Source: Taenia hydatigena (lineage: Eukaryota; Platyhelminthes; Cestoda; Cyclophyllidea; Taeniidae). Taken from it: a DNA stretch of 64,000 bases. The translations under genes and the position numbers were made by a program. Where the stretch lies: the NCBI GenBank assembly GCA_036345935.2, contig JADWOT020000001.1, forward strand, positions 32,909,014 to 32,973,013, read 5' to 3'. Under the pieces are notes generated by a model. It searched no databases. It saw only the letters and a list, made by a program, of their open reading frames with translations, and was not told the DNA's origin. Of this stretch, positions 1 to 13,800 are shown one piece after another (the stretch's first letter is position 1; each line of letters opens with the position of its first letter).

Positions 1-794
1 TATATATCCATGTATGAATGGCTTATTCCATCTCTAATTAGGACGATTTGGTGCTGCGGACTACTATAAAGTTTACTATTAAATTAATTGTTAAGCAGGA
101 TGGTATATGCTCTGACTTTTAAAAACGGCTCTCTCATTTCTCTTTCCGGTACATTGATAGTGGCTCTAGGGTCACCTTAATAAACACTGTTGCAATGAAG
201 CCTGGGATGAATGAAAATATTAATTAATGTGCGACAAATATTGCTGAGACCTAGACCTGCGACCATTTACAGCATTAGGACTACTGGGATCAAGTCAAAT
301 TAAGATATCTGCTTAAGCCTTGAGCACTGCATAATGAGCAGTGATGGAAAGTAACTACCTCCAATGGAATGTGTGTCCATTAAGCCGGTCAGCCACGGGT
401 GCAGTGGCGTTGTCGCAAATCGTGTGTAAACATAAGGTGCGCTGCCCTTATCTCTTATTATTATACTCAGTTAAGTATTTGCTCATCTTTCTGAAATCAC
501 TCTTTATGCGCGTAGGCGGACCGAATAAATTTAATTGTGCCTCGGAGAGCAAACATCGAATGAGCCAACGTCTGCCGCTATCCAGTAGTACTAACGAATG
601 CGTAAACATCTCTGCATTATGGTGAGTCTTACAAGTGGAAATGATCAGCCAATCGACGATCACATCTGCACGCAAAATGATGACGCAGGCACATGCACCC
701 CTCCGCCAATTTGGACGACCAGATTGACTATTGTATCACTCATTAACATTGACAATTCTGAAGTGGCCTCGTCATATCGGCACATCCATTATTC

Positions 795-1150
795 ATGTAT
801 TTGAATAAGCGGTCCTCCATGTTAGGTGAGAAGCGTGTGCCGTACACGTACAGTACTATCAACAAGCTTTCTCTTAACGTGCTTAAGCCTCATCACGTCA
901 CCTTTTTAGTCATGTCGACGGTGATGGACAATGTCGCCTACCTGTATTCAAGCTACTCATTTCGGGGAAATAAAGGCTATGCGAGGTCAAGTGAATTCTA
1001 TGCCTATTACTCACCTTTGCAGAAATGCTTGTGCACCACTGATGGCATTGCATCTGGAAATTGCACACGAGTAGGAGTAGCATCCCACTGTCTGGAAGCT
1101 GTGCCTCAGTTAATGTGGATAGAGACCGCAAGCATGATGACAGTCTAGTC
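795..1150 (+). repeat. Degraded S1/S2-type repeat copy
   Basis: This stretch can be aligned by eye with the S2 repeats at 36.4-36.7 kb and 46.3-46.5 kb. Shared landmarks are a 'cttaagcctcatcacgtcac'-like stretch, 'gcctacctgtattcaagc' and, near the end, a frame reading YYSPLQKC followed by QLMWIETAS. The matching frames read YYTPLRMC at 46.3 kb and QSMWIETV at 36.7 kb. The 117-codon open frame here is probably chance on top of decayed sequence. Confidence 0.45.
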
Positions 1151-1879
1151 ACGCAAGAAGCAATGCCCGCACAACTTGCTTACGTGAGAACTTGCCGAGG
1201 CAAAAAGCGGTTAGAGAATGATTGATGGAAACCGGGACTGCCAACTGTTGGCGCTTTTTGTTCTCTGCTCTCCTTTGTGCTCTGTGCTACACCGACGTCA
1301 TGATTCCTCAACACTACGCAAATAGGTTTTGTCGTCACTGTAGCAGCAATAACCAGTATGCGGTTAAGGTGTTGCATAGGCACCTCTGGCCTCGTTACGT
1401 GTTTGCGGTTAAAGTTTGGCGGTAGAGCTGGTTTGTGGAAAAAATCTCGGCATGCAGTGCCAGATGGATTGGCAAGAGTGATTACACGAGAAAATAGCAT
1501 TTTGGACTACCAACGAACAATAATAGCATTTTAAAACCTGCTATAGTCTCCTATGCCTCCACCTGGCTGTTCTGTGCAACTGCTTTCTGTCTTAATACAT
1601 TTTTCATTCGTGCTGGCTGCATGAATGCTCGGTCTAGTGTGCAGATTAGTCAGCCGACGAGCCCCTAAGCAGTCAGCAGGTGAGCAAATCCAACATTGAG
1701 CCCCTCCTTCAAGCGATCCACTGCAAGGTGTCACAGACTCCTTGCTAATTTCCTTCTCCTTAGCCTGCATCCTCTTCCCAGGAGTGGGATGAAAACAGGC
1801 AACGAGCAATCCTCACTGGTGATGTAATGAGCGGGTCAGTGTGATAAGCGTTATGCTGGTAAAAACACTCAATTTTGCG

Positions 1880-1969
1880 CTTTTCTTGGCCAGAGACGCC
1901 AACAATGCTTCTGTGCTTAAGGCTACGCCAACATCGAAGACCTGCAAATTCATGTACACTGATTTTAAA
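1880..1969 (+). pseudogene. Module E4 fragment, copy 1
   Basis: The plus-strand frame reads LFLARDANNASVLKA then TPTSKTCKFMYTDF. It matches the minus-strand frame at 37.8-37.9 kb (LLAKNANDASVLGA, then PTSKAYKIMCTDF) and that at 50.7 kb (NDASVLMATPTSKTYKTMCA). Three alignable copies in the same frame imply a shared coding ancestor of unknown function. This copy is isolated, without matching exons around it, so I call it a pseudo-exon. A non-coding repeat that happens to be open in this frame is the alternative. Confidence 0.45.
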
Positions 1970-3599
1970 CATTGCATTGCGTGAGCTCAACATTGTCTCC
2001 GGGTTAATGGTCACAAGACTCTTTTTAAAGCAAAATATTAGAGTAGAATAAATCCATTTAACAGACAGAGGAGAATAAGCCGCTGGCATGGTCCTGAGAC
2101 CAGCCTACGGGGCTTGGCCAATGTGGCCACCTCTGTGACCATGGCCAAAACTGGCAATTCAAACAAACAAAGGATTACAATGACAGCTGAAGCGAACTCA
2201 AAGTCAAAAAGAAACATCTTACTAAAGTAAAGCGTATCGTCTTTGCACAAAAGGGATTGACACTAACACAACCGTCCGAAGGCCAGGTAAGCCAATCGAG
2301 ATACTTTGGCAGAGGCCCCATGCAGACAATTGTCAAAATCGAGAGTTAAGCAAATAATTCACCTACTACATGGCCATGCTTTTTCTTTAAAGCGTTGCTT
2401 TTAAGGTCGCTCTTAACCACTTTCGCATATCAGTCCTCACATCTCCATTCGTGTTGTGCAAAAATCAACAGAAAATCTAAGCGCCGTTGTGAGTACCACT
2501 TCGCCTATTTTCTCTTTCCTCTACTCCTATTCCTCAAACGCAGACAATATTCTTACCACCACTGACTGCTTTACGAGCAGCGTTAATGATATAAGTCGAC
2601 CTTCTTCGGTGGCTCTAAGCCTTTACATGCAAGAAAGTGATCCATTATTGCAACATCACTGTTGCCTCATCACGTGGTTACCTTTCCCGCTATCTAACAG
2701 CATTGGCCACCATCAGTGCGCATCGCCTTTAGTTATCCACCAGACTAATGCATTCGAACGGTTCTGCCAGCGAAATGATGAACATTGCATAGCAAAGAGG
2801 GACCACGAGTTGGATTTAATCCAAAGCAGTGTCATTGTTCTAGCATTTCCTACCTCGTAACCGGATGATCATCCAGCGTAATGGAAGCTATGCACCATGA
2901 TGACACACCCCAATAAAGCCACTTTTGACGGTCTCGACTAACTCTGGTGTAGGGATGGCCTCCAGACAAAACAGGACTGCACCTGTGTGTGCAATCATTG
3001 TATGCAAAAGCAATAGTTTATTAGCGCATTCACGAGGATGAACAATGGGTTTGGTACTTGGCCCTCATTCTCATGCAGTGATAAGAGTGAGACCAGGAAG
3101 CCTTATTTTATTCCCTGGCTACCCATTAAGACACCAGTGATTACAGTCCCTTTGCTTACTCCTCGCCCCTTAATTCCAGAAGAAGTGGAAAGAAGCGCAC
3201 GATGTGGTAAACCCTTTTTGAATCATGCGATCGTACCATAGGGTAAGGGAAAAAAGAATTGCAGAGGAGGGACAAAGGAGGACACTGACCTCAATTGCAA
3301 ATAAATGTGACTCTGATAGACCGAGGTCCTTAGGCGTTTGATTCTTAGTTCTATTGCTTCCTCCAGGCAATCTATTAACGTGCGGGCAGTCTTGCATTAC
3401 TTTCTCTCAAAACAAGCAGAGTGAAAGCAGGCAGTAAGCGCTTCTGGTTGTTGGCTTGATTAAAGATAATGATTGATGAGGTTTGTGCTGCATTGCAGGT
3501 AAGCGCTGAAAAGCATTGCTCAGACCAATTCGTTGCCCGACAACACCATCATCGGGCGAATCGGACTGTTGATCCGCAATTCATAACACGAAACGCATA

Positions 3600-4000
3600 A
3601 GGCGATGTAATATCTTCACCCCAAGTTAGACAGTACTAACGGCCTAAAGACCACAGTTATGGAGTGACTGTGCGATGCTTTAATTAATGCTGATGCCTTC
3701 AGTGTGAATTCGGATGGCACCACTTTTGGGGTTGCACCGATTCGTCAGGTGCGAGAAATGGTAACTAGTCGATGGCATGGATTTAAGACCCTACTGGACA
3801 GGTGATGTAATATCTTAACCCCAAGGTCGACGGCACTAACAACCTAAAGACTACAGTTGTGGGGTGACTATGCAATGCTTTGGTTAATGATGGTGCCTTT
3901 TGGTGTGAACTGCGATGGTACCACATTTGGTGGTGCACTGATTCGTCAGGTGCGAGAAGTAGTAACTAGTCGATGACATGGATTTGAGACGCTACTGGAC
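3600..4000. repeat. Tandem 200-bp unit, two copies
   Basis: Two adjacent units start at about 3,600 and 3,800 with 'gatgtaatatctt' followed by 'accccaag'. Both run to 'taactagtcgat' and 'gctactgga'-like ends. The partner block has one unit (17,042-17,245), so the second arose in copy A after the large duplication or was lost from B. A degraded piece of the unit also appears at about 49,330-49,400. Confidence 0.8.
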
Positions 4001-6135
4001 TAGCGTTGGTACACGTTGCTGGCTGGCTGCTTAATTGGCTACCCTGCGAACTTTGTTATCTACTCACACAGAATCGCCGGTTAGGGACAAAGCCTGCTTA
4101 TAGCTACTGGTCTCCCTATTAACCACCTAGCCAGCCATTTAAATAGGTTGCACCGTGGTCTACTCAGACATTGCTCCATTTCCTACCTTGCTGTGATCCC
4201 AACAGGAGCTAAATGAGTGTTCCCTTAAATTTGTCGCTTGGAGGAATCTATTTGAATCCTATGAGTGGCATTAGTTGGGATTTTGCTTAGGCAAACACAC
4301 ACAGCACGGGACTCTCAGCAGACGAAAGCTAGGACGCTCACCCAAGAAGAGCGAGAGGACGTTAGAGAAACCAGTTTATTCGTTTTCTGTGCCACTTTAG
4401 TTTTAAGTGAACTTCTTAAACTACGTTGCTACATTAGGTCACTTAGGGTTTCGCTTAGAAGTTACCTTCAAAATCTGCTGTTTTGAGTGATCGCCCTTGC
4501 CACTGCAGCATGCAGTGTGTGTTGGCCGAGTAATTGAATGGTGCAGATCGCTTCTTAGCCGGTGACCTATTCCATTTTGCAGCCTATTTCATACTGCCAA
4601 CTGCAGGCGCGATCCACCTGGCATGTCAACTGGCACTTGTGTCAACACTGCCAACAAACGCAGATAGGCAGGTGCGTGGGTGACAGTTAATAGCGCGAAC
4701 ATTTTGGTATTTAAGACGAATTCTACCTCTGATGTGCATTTGCTAAAGCGACTCGCGTTATGTCTGTGACCAAACACTCTTCTGCAATTATCTTCACATC
4801 CCCATATGAAGGCTCCTATAAGTTGGCCTTTACTTGGACGTGTCTTTCTAATCCCTTTTGCTTGTGCCATCGGCACTACAATCTAGAGAAGCACCCAATC
4901 CATCACTCAATGATTGAGTCAACTTTGTACACACGATACCCATATTTGCCAAGATTGCAAAATATCGGTACCGCTATCTGAGTGCGCATTTGGTCAAATT
5001 ACGGTTTACAACTACCTTTTGCTGTGAGTTTTATAGTTTTTGTAATCACGTCGTGTAGAGAATAAGGAGCGTGAATGCTCATCTGAGATATGCTACAGGA
5101 GGCGCATTGGTGACAGTGGTGAAACACTAGGGTTACTGTCTTACTATACGGCAATTCACTCCTCTATACTTTACTTCATCTTATCCTGAGCCTCTCCGTT
5201 GTTCTAAACTTTCCTCCACTCATTTGTGCCAGTTTGTGCAGTTTAATAATTTTACCACATCGTGTCCGATTGCATCGCATTGCATTGCCTTCGGTTGCGC
5301 AGCATAGACTGCATGTATCACTGCATTGGAATGTGAGGTGGTTAGGGTGATGTCGATGGTATCATCTGACGACACACGGATGCAACCACATTAATTATTT
5401 AAGGGTTGCAGCTCCTAAGATTATTTTATCAAGCATAGTTATAGACGATCCTGCGTGCGTAAAAACGACTTCATCAATTTCACTTAAAATACATTCATTT
5501 TAATCATGAATTAATTCGCAATTTTTAATTCACTCAATCCTGCAAAGCTTTAATCGTTTCAATGAATGGCTGACTGATTGTTGGAAATGCAGCTAAGTTC
5601 ACGCATCGATATCATACAGAAGGCAGTTACAGATACTGAGGATCTTCTACAGGACAGTATTCATTACACAATGAAAATCCGTCAAGACGCATTTGTGACG
5701 CTAGAGCAGTAACTGTTGTACATTCTGCAAATACCTCGTCGCAAAAGATTGCAACAATTTGCTCTTTACCGCTCATTTAATGTTGACTCGGTGCTCCAGT
5801 ACACTAATAGCTACAATGAACGCATTTGACTATTTGTATGCGCACAGTTACTCTTGTGTTGGTCTCCTTTGAGTCAGAGGTGTAGGCTGAGTTCTGGAGC
5901 ACATATTCCTTCTCCATGCCATCCCATCACTCTGGCAGCATCGCTAGTTCCCTGACTGTTAGTGAGCCACATGGACAGCAGCGACAAAGAGAAGGAAGAG
6001 GCTATGGAATGAGCCCTTTTATACAAGATTGCGACATGCGCCAACTCGAGAAGTGGATTGTTAAAACAGAAAACAGATATTTGAAGAGAAGTTGACCGAT
6101 AATGAGCAGCAATGCTATTTGAGAAGAAGGAAAAC

Positions 6136-8142
6136 ACAAAGGTGTAGACGCAACACTCTTCATTTTATTTACTTTGCGTGGACGCACAGGTTCACTTACC
6201 AAAACGCGAAGATCAATGGGAATCAAAATTCTGTCACTAATTTGGGTAATGTTAACGTCTAGGTGTACATATTTGTAGTCGTGAAAAGCGGTACTTTTCC
6301 TTCTGTGCTCAAAATGCGTCTCATCCGAAATCTGACAGGAGCAAACAGGAAGAAATCGCATTACATTACAGATTTGATAAAGGAAACAGGATGCTGGGAA
6401 ATGATATTCGCTCTTACCCATGTTTAGCCGCATATTAATCCCTGACGCATTACAAAATGTCCTGCAATTTCTTACTGCCTATCACCGTCCATGCTCTCCA
6501 AGTATGTGCTAATGTACAATCATCCCTTTTTAACTGGAAGTACATTTCGTCCACCTTTCAAGCGGATGAAATGCTGCCTGACAGAAGGTTGATGTGCCAA
6601 GTGTTTTGCTGCAGTGGTGAGCTACGCTGTGGTTTTTTATGCATGCGCTACTGTTCATAGGAATGGCAAGATGAAAGCAGAGAAGTTGGAGGCGTTTTTG
6701 AATGAGAAAGCGTTGCACCTACAAATCTGCACTGGTGTGAGTATTTAGCTCCACTGCAACAAATGATTTAAGGTCAGTGCTGGAAGGAACCAATTGCAGA
6801 CAAATGTTACACACTAAGTTTTGATTTGAATAAGTCTACACTGTGACCTATACGGCGCAGGCGCAGGCGCAGTGCGAGATTTCATTTCTCAGGTTTTTAA
6901 TCCGCTCAGTGAATAGACGACGACGCTTCGTTCCTGCCGCTTGGTCACCTTTCCCCACATCCAAAGCATGCAGATGGTCAAATTCTCTCTGTGTCGGTTC
7001 TGGCTCCCACATAAGTTGAATGTGGCTAATTAGTTAGACCCAACTTCTCCTGTGGACGGACGCGCACAATGTGGATGGTAGTTAGACCTTTCTGCTCTGC
7101 GTGCTGCCCGTGGACTTTGGTTCTGCGAGGAGGTTGTGCTTTGCGTTTGTTGGCAGCAGCTTTATGTGGTCGGCTTTCTGATCGGCTATTTAACTTCATA
7201 AATATTATTTAAACTTGTATATGGGAGTCTGCTGTTCGAATTGTGGATAGCACATGCTATTAACGAGTAATTTAAGTAGCTAACGCTACTTGCTGATTTG
7301 CAAGCGACGGATTAGGCAGACTTGGCGATATCTCATGCCATGCCGCAAAGGTGTAGACGCAACACCCTTCATTTCATGTACTTGGCTTGGACGCACAGGT
7401 TCACTTACCAAACTGTGGAGACCAATGGGAAGCGAAATTATGTCACTAATTTGGGTAATGCTAACGTCTAGGTGTGCATATTTGTGGTCGCGAAAAGTGG
7501 TACTTTTCCTTCTGTGCTCAAAATGCGTTTCATCTAAAATCTGACAAGAGCAAACAGGGAGAAATCGCAATGAGTTACTAAGAGTAGCACAGCTAGTAAG
7601 GAAAGTTGAGGATAAGAAATGTAAGTAATGAACACATGATAAGCGTCAGCGGTTGCTTCGCTTAGATGCCCGTGGATTTGAACACCACTGAGGTTGTGCT
7701 ACGCCGATCCGGGTTAGTACATGTGTAGGTGACGGACGTTGAATGCTCGGGGCCGCTAGCACACATTTGCCGCTCTGCACATCCATCAACCCTCTTTAAA
7801 TTAGTCAGACCCACTTATTTCTTTTCCATTCATATGTCACATTAGCTTGTTAAAGCCATTGGATTGGCAGATTTGATAAAGGAAACAGGATGCTGGAAAA
7901 TAATATTTGCTCTTACCGATGTTTAGCCACATATTAATCTCTGACGCATTACAAAATGTCCTGCAATTTCTTACTGCTCATCACCGTCCATGCTCTGCAA
8001 GTATGTGCTAATGTGCGATCATCCCTCTTAACTGGAAATACATTTCATCCACCTTTCAAGCGGATGAAATGCTGCCTGACAGAAGGTTGATGTGCCAAGT
8101 GTGTTGCTGCAGTGGTGAGCTACGCTGTGGTTTTTGCGCACT
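6136..8142. repeat. Internal duplication within block A
   Basis: The sequence 6,136-6,640 recurs as 7,346-7,575 plus 7,867-8,142. The second version is interrupted by about 290 bp (7,571-7,867) that is also present in block B (19,600-19,800). The minus-strand 143-codon frame across 6,002-6,433 is built on this repeat. I do not call it a gene. Confidence 0.75.
6890..7165 (+). repeat. Module E6-like fragment
   Basis: Landmarks 'gcttggtcacctttcccc', 'atggtcaaattc' and 'gttagacctttctgctct' match the E6 modules at 21.9 kb, 35.8 kb, 52.5 kb and 53.1 kb. It sits in the part of block A that is absent from block B. It is heavily decayed, and no S1 or S2 repeat flanks it here. Confidence 0.5.
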
Positions 8143-10772
8143 CGTTTCCTGTTGAGTGCATCAAATGGCTGCTGACGTGTTTGGCATAGAGATAAATGGG
8201 TAGCGAGTCCGATGAGATGCACTGTAATCAAGATGCTAAGGTGAAGACATTACGGTATTGTTAGTAAAACAAAAACAAAGGGAAGTCAAGACAAGTCGAA
8301 CTTCCTCGGCCACGTGTAATCTCTGCCACGGTGTTTGCTGTAACAATTAAAGTCGTGAACTTATTTGAGCGCATGGATTTTAGTAGTTCTCTTTCTCTAT
8401 AAGACAAATTTGACTATAACTTTCTCTTTCCTTACTGCCGCCTTATCAAACAGGCTAAAAACAGCCCTTTCAGGTATAGAGCATGGACTAAAATCTGAGG
8501 CGACACGAAAAAATGCGATTAGGATGACACATAGTAAAAATTGACACTAAAATGATTGCTACCCATCCCTTCTTAGGATGCATGGCGCAATTTGGTATGA
8601 GAGGTATTCTTAATATGAGATTCCTTACCACTTCAAAACTCGATGGTTCCAGATGGATGCCAACTTCCGAAGTTACTGTGCAGCATTTTATGGGGTGTCC
8701 TCACTTGTGCGAATGAAAGGTCTTGCGCATACCGTTAAACATGTACCACACATAGATTTGTCATTACGATGGATACCCCATAAATACGCAGCACTTCTTC
8801 CTCACCAGTTTAATTACAGTCATGTTCGCCCAAATTGGAGTATCGCAGGAATTTTTCTTGTGCCTCAAGCAAAGAAACAAATGTAGACTAACTGAATTCC
8901 ATTTAGTATGTTCCCATGGCACTGGTTGACTGTTTGTACAATTATATCCCTTTGCATGCAGCTTGTTGTTGCCTACGTTGTAGCAGTTAGTAAAGGGTTC
9001 TAGACAAGCGCTGGTTCTAAAAAAGATCGTCATCTTACCTCAGCTGCTAATTTATAATCTGAAGGAGAATGATGAGGATGTTTAGTACAAACTTAACCCA
9101 CTCTTGATTCTGGGTGGCTTTTAGAAAGAAAATCTTTTAAAACGTGTAAAGGCTGCATTAGAGGGTCCAACAAATCCTTGTGGTGTGGCATGTGATGCCG
9201 TGAGGTGAAGGTGAAATTGACTGACGAACAGTGGACATGAACAAATAAAGGTAAAGCAATGAAGGAAAGACGCAAGAGTTGATGTGAATGAAGTGAATGT
9301 GGCTCTAAGGGATGGCCTGGTGGGAAATCAAACAAAAGTGGTGGAGAAAATGAAATGAAGGGAGTGGGATAAGTGCACGAGACTACACCTGCCTAGCTGT
9401 CATCTTTAATGCGACTCGGAAAAATGAGGCATAGTAAGGAGCAGATGTAGTGGAAGAAGAACAAGATACTCAATGAGGAGGCGTTAGGCTGCGACTCGGG
9501 AATGAAGGGTAGGACAAGAGGGTGCCCAAGGTACTACTTGGCCTTAATATCTGTGAGACAAAGTGGCCCATTCTTGTTTGATCTCAATGCCTTTCTAGCC
9601 GATTGTGAGTAGAAAAGCAGCTCCAAGGTTTAAACGACTGAGCGGGTAGATAAGACCAACTTATCCACAGGTTCTCTACAATGGCTGATCAACGCTGAGC
9701 AAGTAATGGTGGACTAGTACGTCTGCTGCCGCTTTAGTGTCTGCGCGATGGCTTGTGAAGAGGCATAAAATGATGAAGGTGGAATTGAGGGCAAAGAATC
9801 ATTAAATGCGATTTGCTCTTAAACAGTCTCGATTCAATGTTTACTCACATCCTTGCCAATCACTAGTGGGGAGAGCGGGATGACCCAGTCCCTCTAGGAT
9901 GAAGGAAGAAATAGCAATTTCTCTAACGAAAGGAAGGAAAGCGAATTGGAGGGTGAGGAGGAAGGACAAGGAATGAGAATGGGAATAAGGAAGGGAGTGT
10001 AAGAAAATTAAATGACGATGAGCTTCAATGACTGTGTAGAGTGTGAGGATGATTTCAGATGTTTTGTGATGGAGTAATGCTTTATAAACTTTCTTGATTG
10101 CTTCCACTCGTCCATCTATTCCCCCATTTGGTTTTCTACCTCTCTGTTCAAGCATATGCTGCTAACATCACCCAGAGAATTCATTGCAATAAACATGCTC
10201 AAGCATAAATATTGAGCTAGTGATCTTGCTGAGTGAAGCAAAAATTCTCTTGACGGCCCAATTGAAAAAGCTATCACCCGAGACTATGGTTGAGCTGACG
10301 CTTGCGCGCATAGAATGTTAGGGGAATTAGAGCAAAACATTCTAAGACGGAAGCAAAAGAAGCGATGCTATGAGTTACCCTTAATTTCGACGCAATCAAC
10401 TGTCACTTGTGCTTTGAACGTCTGATGCCTTCCAAATGTAGGAGAGAGAGGTAGTAAAAAACTAAAAGAGCACAGACTGCTGGGATGAACTGTTTCAGGG
10501 AAGGGTCGTTGAGGCTAAATTGAAATGCGGCATGGATGATAGCGTAGATTTTCGCAACGACTAGCATGTCTCATAATATTGCAACTGAATTCTTCTCAGA
10601 CTCGATCAGTAACACTTGTTGCATGCAGTGTGCGCGTGGACCATTGTGGTGTTGTTTGTTGGCCCACCGAACAACGCTATAAGACTTGACCACAGTCTTC
10701 GGGTGCTTCAGGATACTTGCATGGTGGTGATGTTAACCAGTAGTTTCTTATTATGCTCATCCACTATTGCAG

Positions 10773-10898
10773 ATGTTGCAGCTCGCCTTTCATCAATACG
10801 CCAGCAGATGACGCTCGTTTCTCCTAATTCGGCTTCATCCCTCAAATCTGCTATCTACTTTGAGCTTGCCATGAAAGAAGATGATCCATTTTTTGCAG
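10773..10898 (+). CDS. Candidate internal exon, unknown protein
   Basis: A 126-nt open segment is bounded by an acceptor-like 'ccactattgcag' and a donor-like 'gcag' followed by 'gtaaat'. It starts and ends in phase 1, as a cassette exon would. It reads VAARLSSIRQQMTLVSP, then NSASSLKSAIYFELAMKEDD and PFFA, a composition typical of soluble protein. I do not recognise the family and see no partner exon on either side. It could be an isolated chance match to exon rules or a remnant of a lost gene. Confidence 0.3.
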
Positions 10899-13800
10899 GT
10901 AAATGGATTCTAATACAACCGGTGCTCAACATTTTAGTCAATCAACTGTTCCACCGGATCTGCATCTAATTCTGCCTGAAAGACGAAGCTGCTACACTGT
11001 TGCCTTGCCTTTAGCGCCATTGCACAAGCACACGAATGACGAAGGCTTGATTTCCTAAGCCCATGCTTCTTCCTTAAGTAATTTCCTACACTTGAAAAGC
11101 AGTTTAGCAGTATTCACCGAGCATGTAAGCGAATATGTTTGAGAACTGAATAGCAAAATTTGTCTCGTGCGTACACAAATACTAAGGCGCAAAATACTCT
11201 AGCACGAACTGTCCTTAGCTTTGCATTGATGATAAATGCATAGAAGCCCTCCTTTTCCACAATGAAGACTTACACATCTTCGTACCTTGCAGGGCCCATG
11301 TTGGTTTTGACAGCTTGTTCGTAGATCTCGACTGCGCAGTCCTTCCCAAACAATCTGCTATTTGCATATTCAACTCTTCCCCATTCCGTTTATTTGATTA
11401 ATCCGTATATATACAGTGCAGCTGTTGTCAAAACAACCTTGTCTGTTTTTAATTCCACTTCCGTTAAGCGGAATGTGCACCACATCGACAAGAAGTAGGC
11501 TCGGGTCAAATCACTCTTACACTCTCGACAACAAAACCGCAAATGAAGTTCATACTATAGGCCAATCCGGCTGCTTGAACTTAAGACATCTCCTCCCAAT
11601 TAAACCGGAAATGGTAAACAAAGTGTGGTGAAACTGCATAGGCTTGCGATTTCCCACGCATTATAAAATTGACGATGCACATGGAACAGCCTTATCGAAT
11701 GCACTTCGTTTATTTGTCATAGCTTAAACCCAAAGGGCATTTCGCAAACGGTTCATTTCTTCGAGCACCTACCCGCGATAGGAGCGTCTACCCACTAAGC
11801 GGTCTCCTCATCCTTTGCGTGATTTTGGGTAGTTTATATATCCTTATAATGACTAGTGCAGTGAACTGTAGACTTCTACTAGCAAGTACTTTCCAGCAGA
11901 TAAGCGTCACTTACCTAGCCTTCAGAGGAACCATATCGCAGCTTTTGCTTGGCGTGTGTAACGCTTGTTAGTAGGTCAGTTGTGATCAGCCCAACTAAGC
12001 CTAGAAGCTCTTGATAGCGGTATTCTTCTCTTCTTAGTATCCACCGCTTCCTGTTCACATTTGATCTCAGTAAATCCAGGTCTATTTAATAAACATAAGC
12101 CCTAGCTAATGTCATTCTAAGGCGTCGGCAGATTTCCAAACGACTAGACATCTTTGGAAAACTTTCTCTACAATAGCAAATTTACAGGATCAAATCAACA
12201 CCTCAAGCGTAAATGTAGACTTTTAGCATTATCTCTTCCAATAAAAACGTTTGAATAAATGTGACTGATGCTCGGGGAAACTACCACTAAACGATGTAAA
12301 AACCCGACTTAGAAGCCAGAACATGTATAAAAGTGCTAAACTTGATTAAATGAAAGAAATTAAAGTATAAGAGGGTTTTGGCTGCAATTAGTGAGAAGAG
12401 CTGGGAGGAAGATGGAAGTGATGGGAAGGTTATGCTGCCACGGTCTGGGTTGGCAAACAAATTGCTAACGGTAGTGGAATGCTTGAGGTCGCTGGCCCAC
12501 TTCATGGAGTTACACCAATTCCACTTTGCTATGCTCAAGACTGCTCCCCTCATTTGTGCCATTTCGTCCATAATATCATGTCCACCTTCAATGAGAATCA
12601 TTGCCTACAGGAGGACGTAAAGTGGGCAAGGCTAAAGTAAAAAGAAACACTAACAATGGCGACGGTCATGCATATTGCGGTTGAGGTGGTGCCAAACGTG
12701 TCATCTTTAGGCACAGGAGTGCAACCGCGTTAGTGCTTAAGTTGCATTGGCAAGTGCACGGGCAGCGAGACAGATGGCATGAAAAAAACTATAAGATGCA
12801 TCAGAAATGTGGGAAGCGTAGTCATATAAACAGGATACGAAGGACAGGCAAGTGTAGAGATGTCCGGATTTGCGATTTGGGTCCATTGTTTACCACCTGT
12901 CAAGTCAAGCTATTTGTAAAGACTCCGTTCACCAAACTTCAGCAATATTTCCATCCCGATCACACGGTGTCGATGTGAACCAACAATCTTAACACTCAAA
13001 ACAGTATCAACCTTCGTCGAGGATTTTAACACGCTGAACTCAAATCGTCTTTAACAGTATCAGAACTCTACTGTACGAGCATTAAAAAGTGGCAAGATAA
13101 ATGCGCGTTCTTTTGTTATTGTTGACATTTGGGATTAACAGGAAGTTTTCATGTACATACCACACCCAAATAGTCACCTTCTGACTCCAAAACATCTCAA
13201 TACAACTATAAGTGGCAAAAAATGAGGAATTCTCATTCTAACCGATGCTCCATCTCAACGGATAAATCGGAGCGCAACGCTACCGCCGTGCTATCACGGG
13301 TACAGTTGCGACCACGCAGAACCCTCATCCTTCCTACATGCCTGTATCCAGTGTTTCTTATGTCAGCATTAATGGAAAGTGATATAGTAGTTCAACGCTT
13401 GGGTTTCATTAAACGTGCCTAAAGGGCGAGAGGCAGGAACACAACGTAAGTATCTCGACGCAGACAAAAAGCGTCCTACAAATCCCTGCTAATGTGCTAT
13501 CCATCCACCGTTTTGTATAAGAATACAAAGGTGTCTCATAACATTCAAGCTTCTCGTATTTGGCATTGGCGCAGTAGTGGGGTAAAGAAGGAAGAAATCC
13601 TTGCAAATTTGGCTGACATGAACAACGTACAGAGGATCTAAACCGGTGTTAGCATGAATTATGTAAATGTGGTCTATAGTGAATGAGTGATTCGGCTAGA
13701 TGTTTGCATTTAAACCGAACATCTTACCACTGGGAGTTAACATAGCAATAAAAGTGCTCAGCATAAAAAAAGTGATACGTTTGTTGTCTATTCAACTCTC

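Larger units (their letters stand above)
1..2488. other. Gene-poor left edge
   Basis: No convincing exon was found. Reading frames here are short and lack splice-site support. The stretch holds two recognisable repeat fragments, listed separately (795-1150 and 1880-1969). A short piece near 1,700-1,760 also matches the opposite strand around 38,940-39,000. The rest shows nothing I can name. Confidence 0.5.
2489..8142. repeat. Large direct duplication, copy A
   Basis: It aligns nearly throughout with 16,025-20,620 in the same orientation. Matching anchors are 2,489 with 16,025, 4,740 with 17,980, 5,870 with 19,110, and 7,763 with 19,796. Substitutions and small indels are spread evenly. Reading frames found in both copies (for example 4,760-4,981 and 18,002-18,223) change amino acids about as often as silent sites, so I see no sign of protein constraint. 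Copy A differs from copy B by a tandem 200-bp unit, about 130 bp near 3.1-3.3 kb missing from B, and an internal duplication at 6.1-8.1 kb. Confidence 0.85.

Noticed and set aside
6002..6433. Minus-strand open frame of 143 codons
   Set aside because: It lies on the duplicated block. The matching frame in the other block is shorter and differs freely, so there is no sign of protein constraint.
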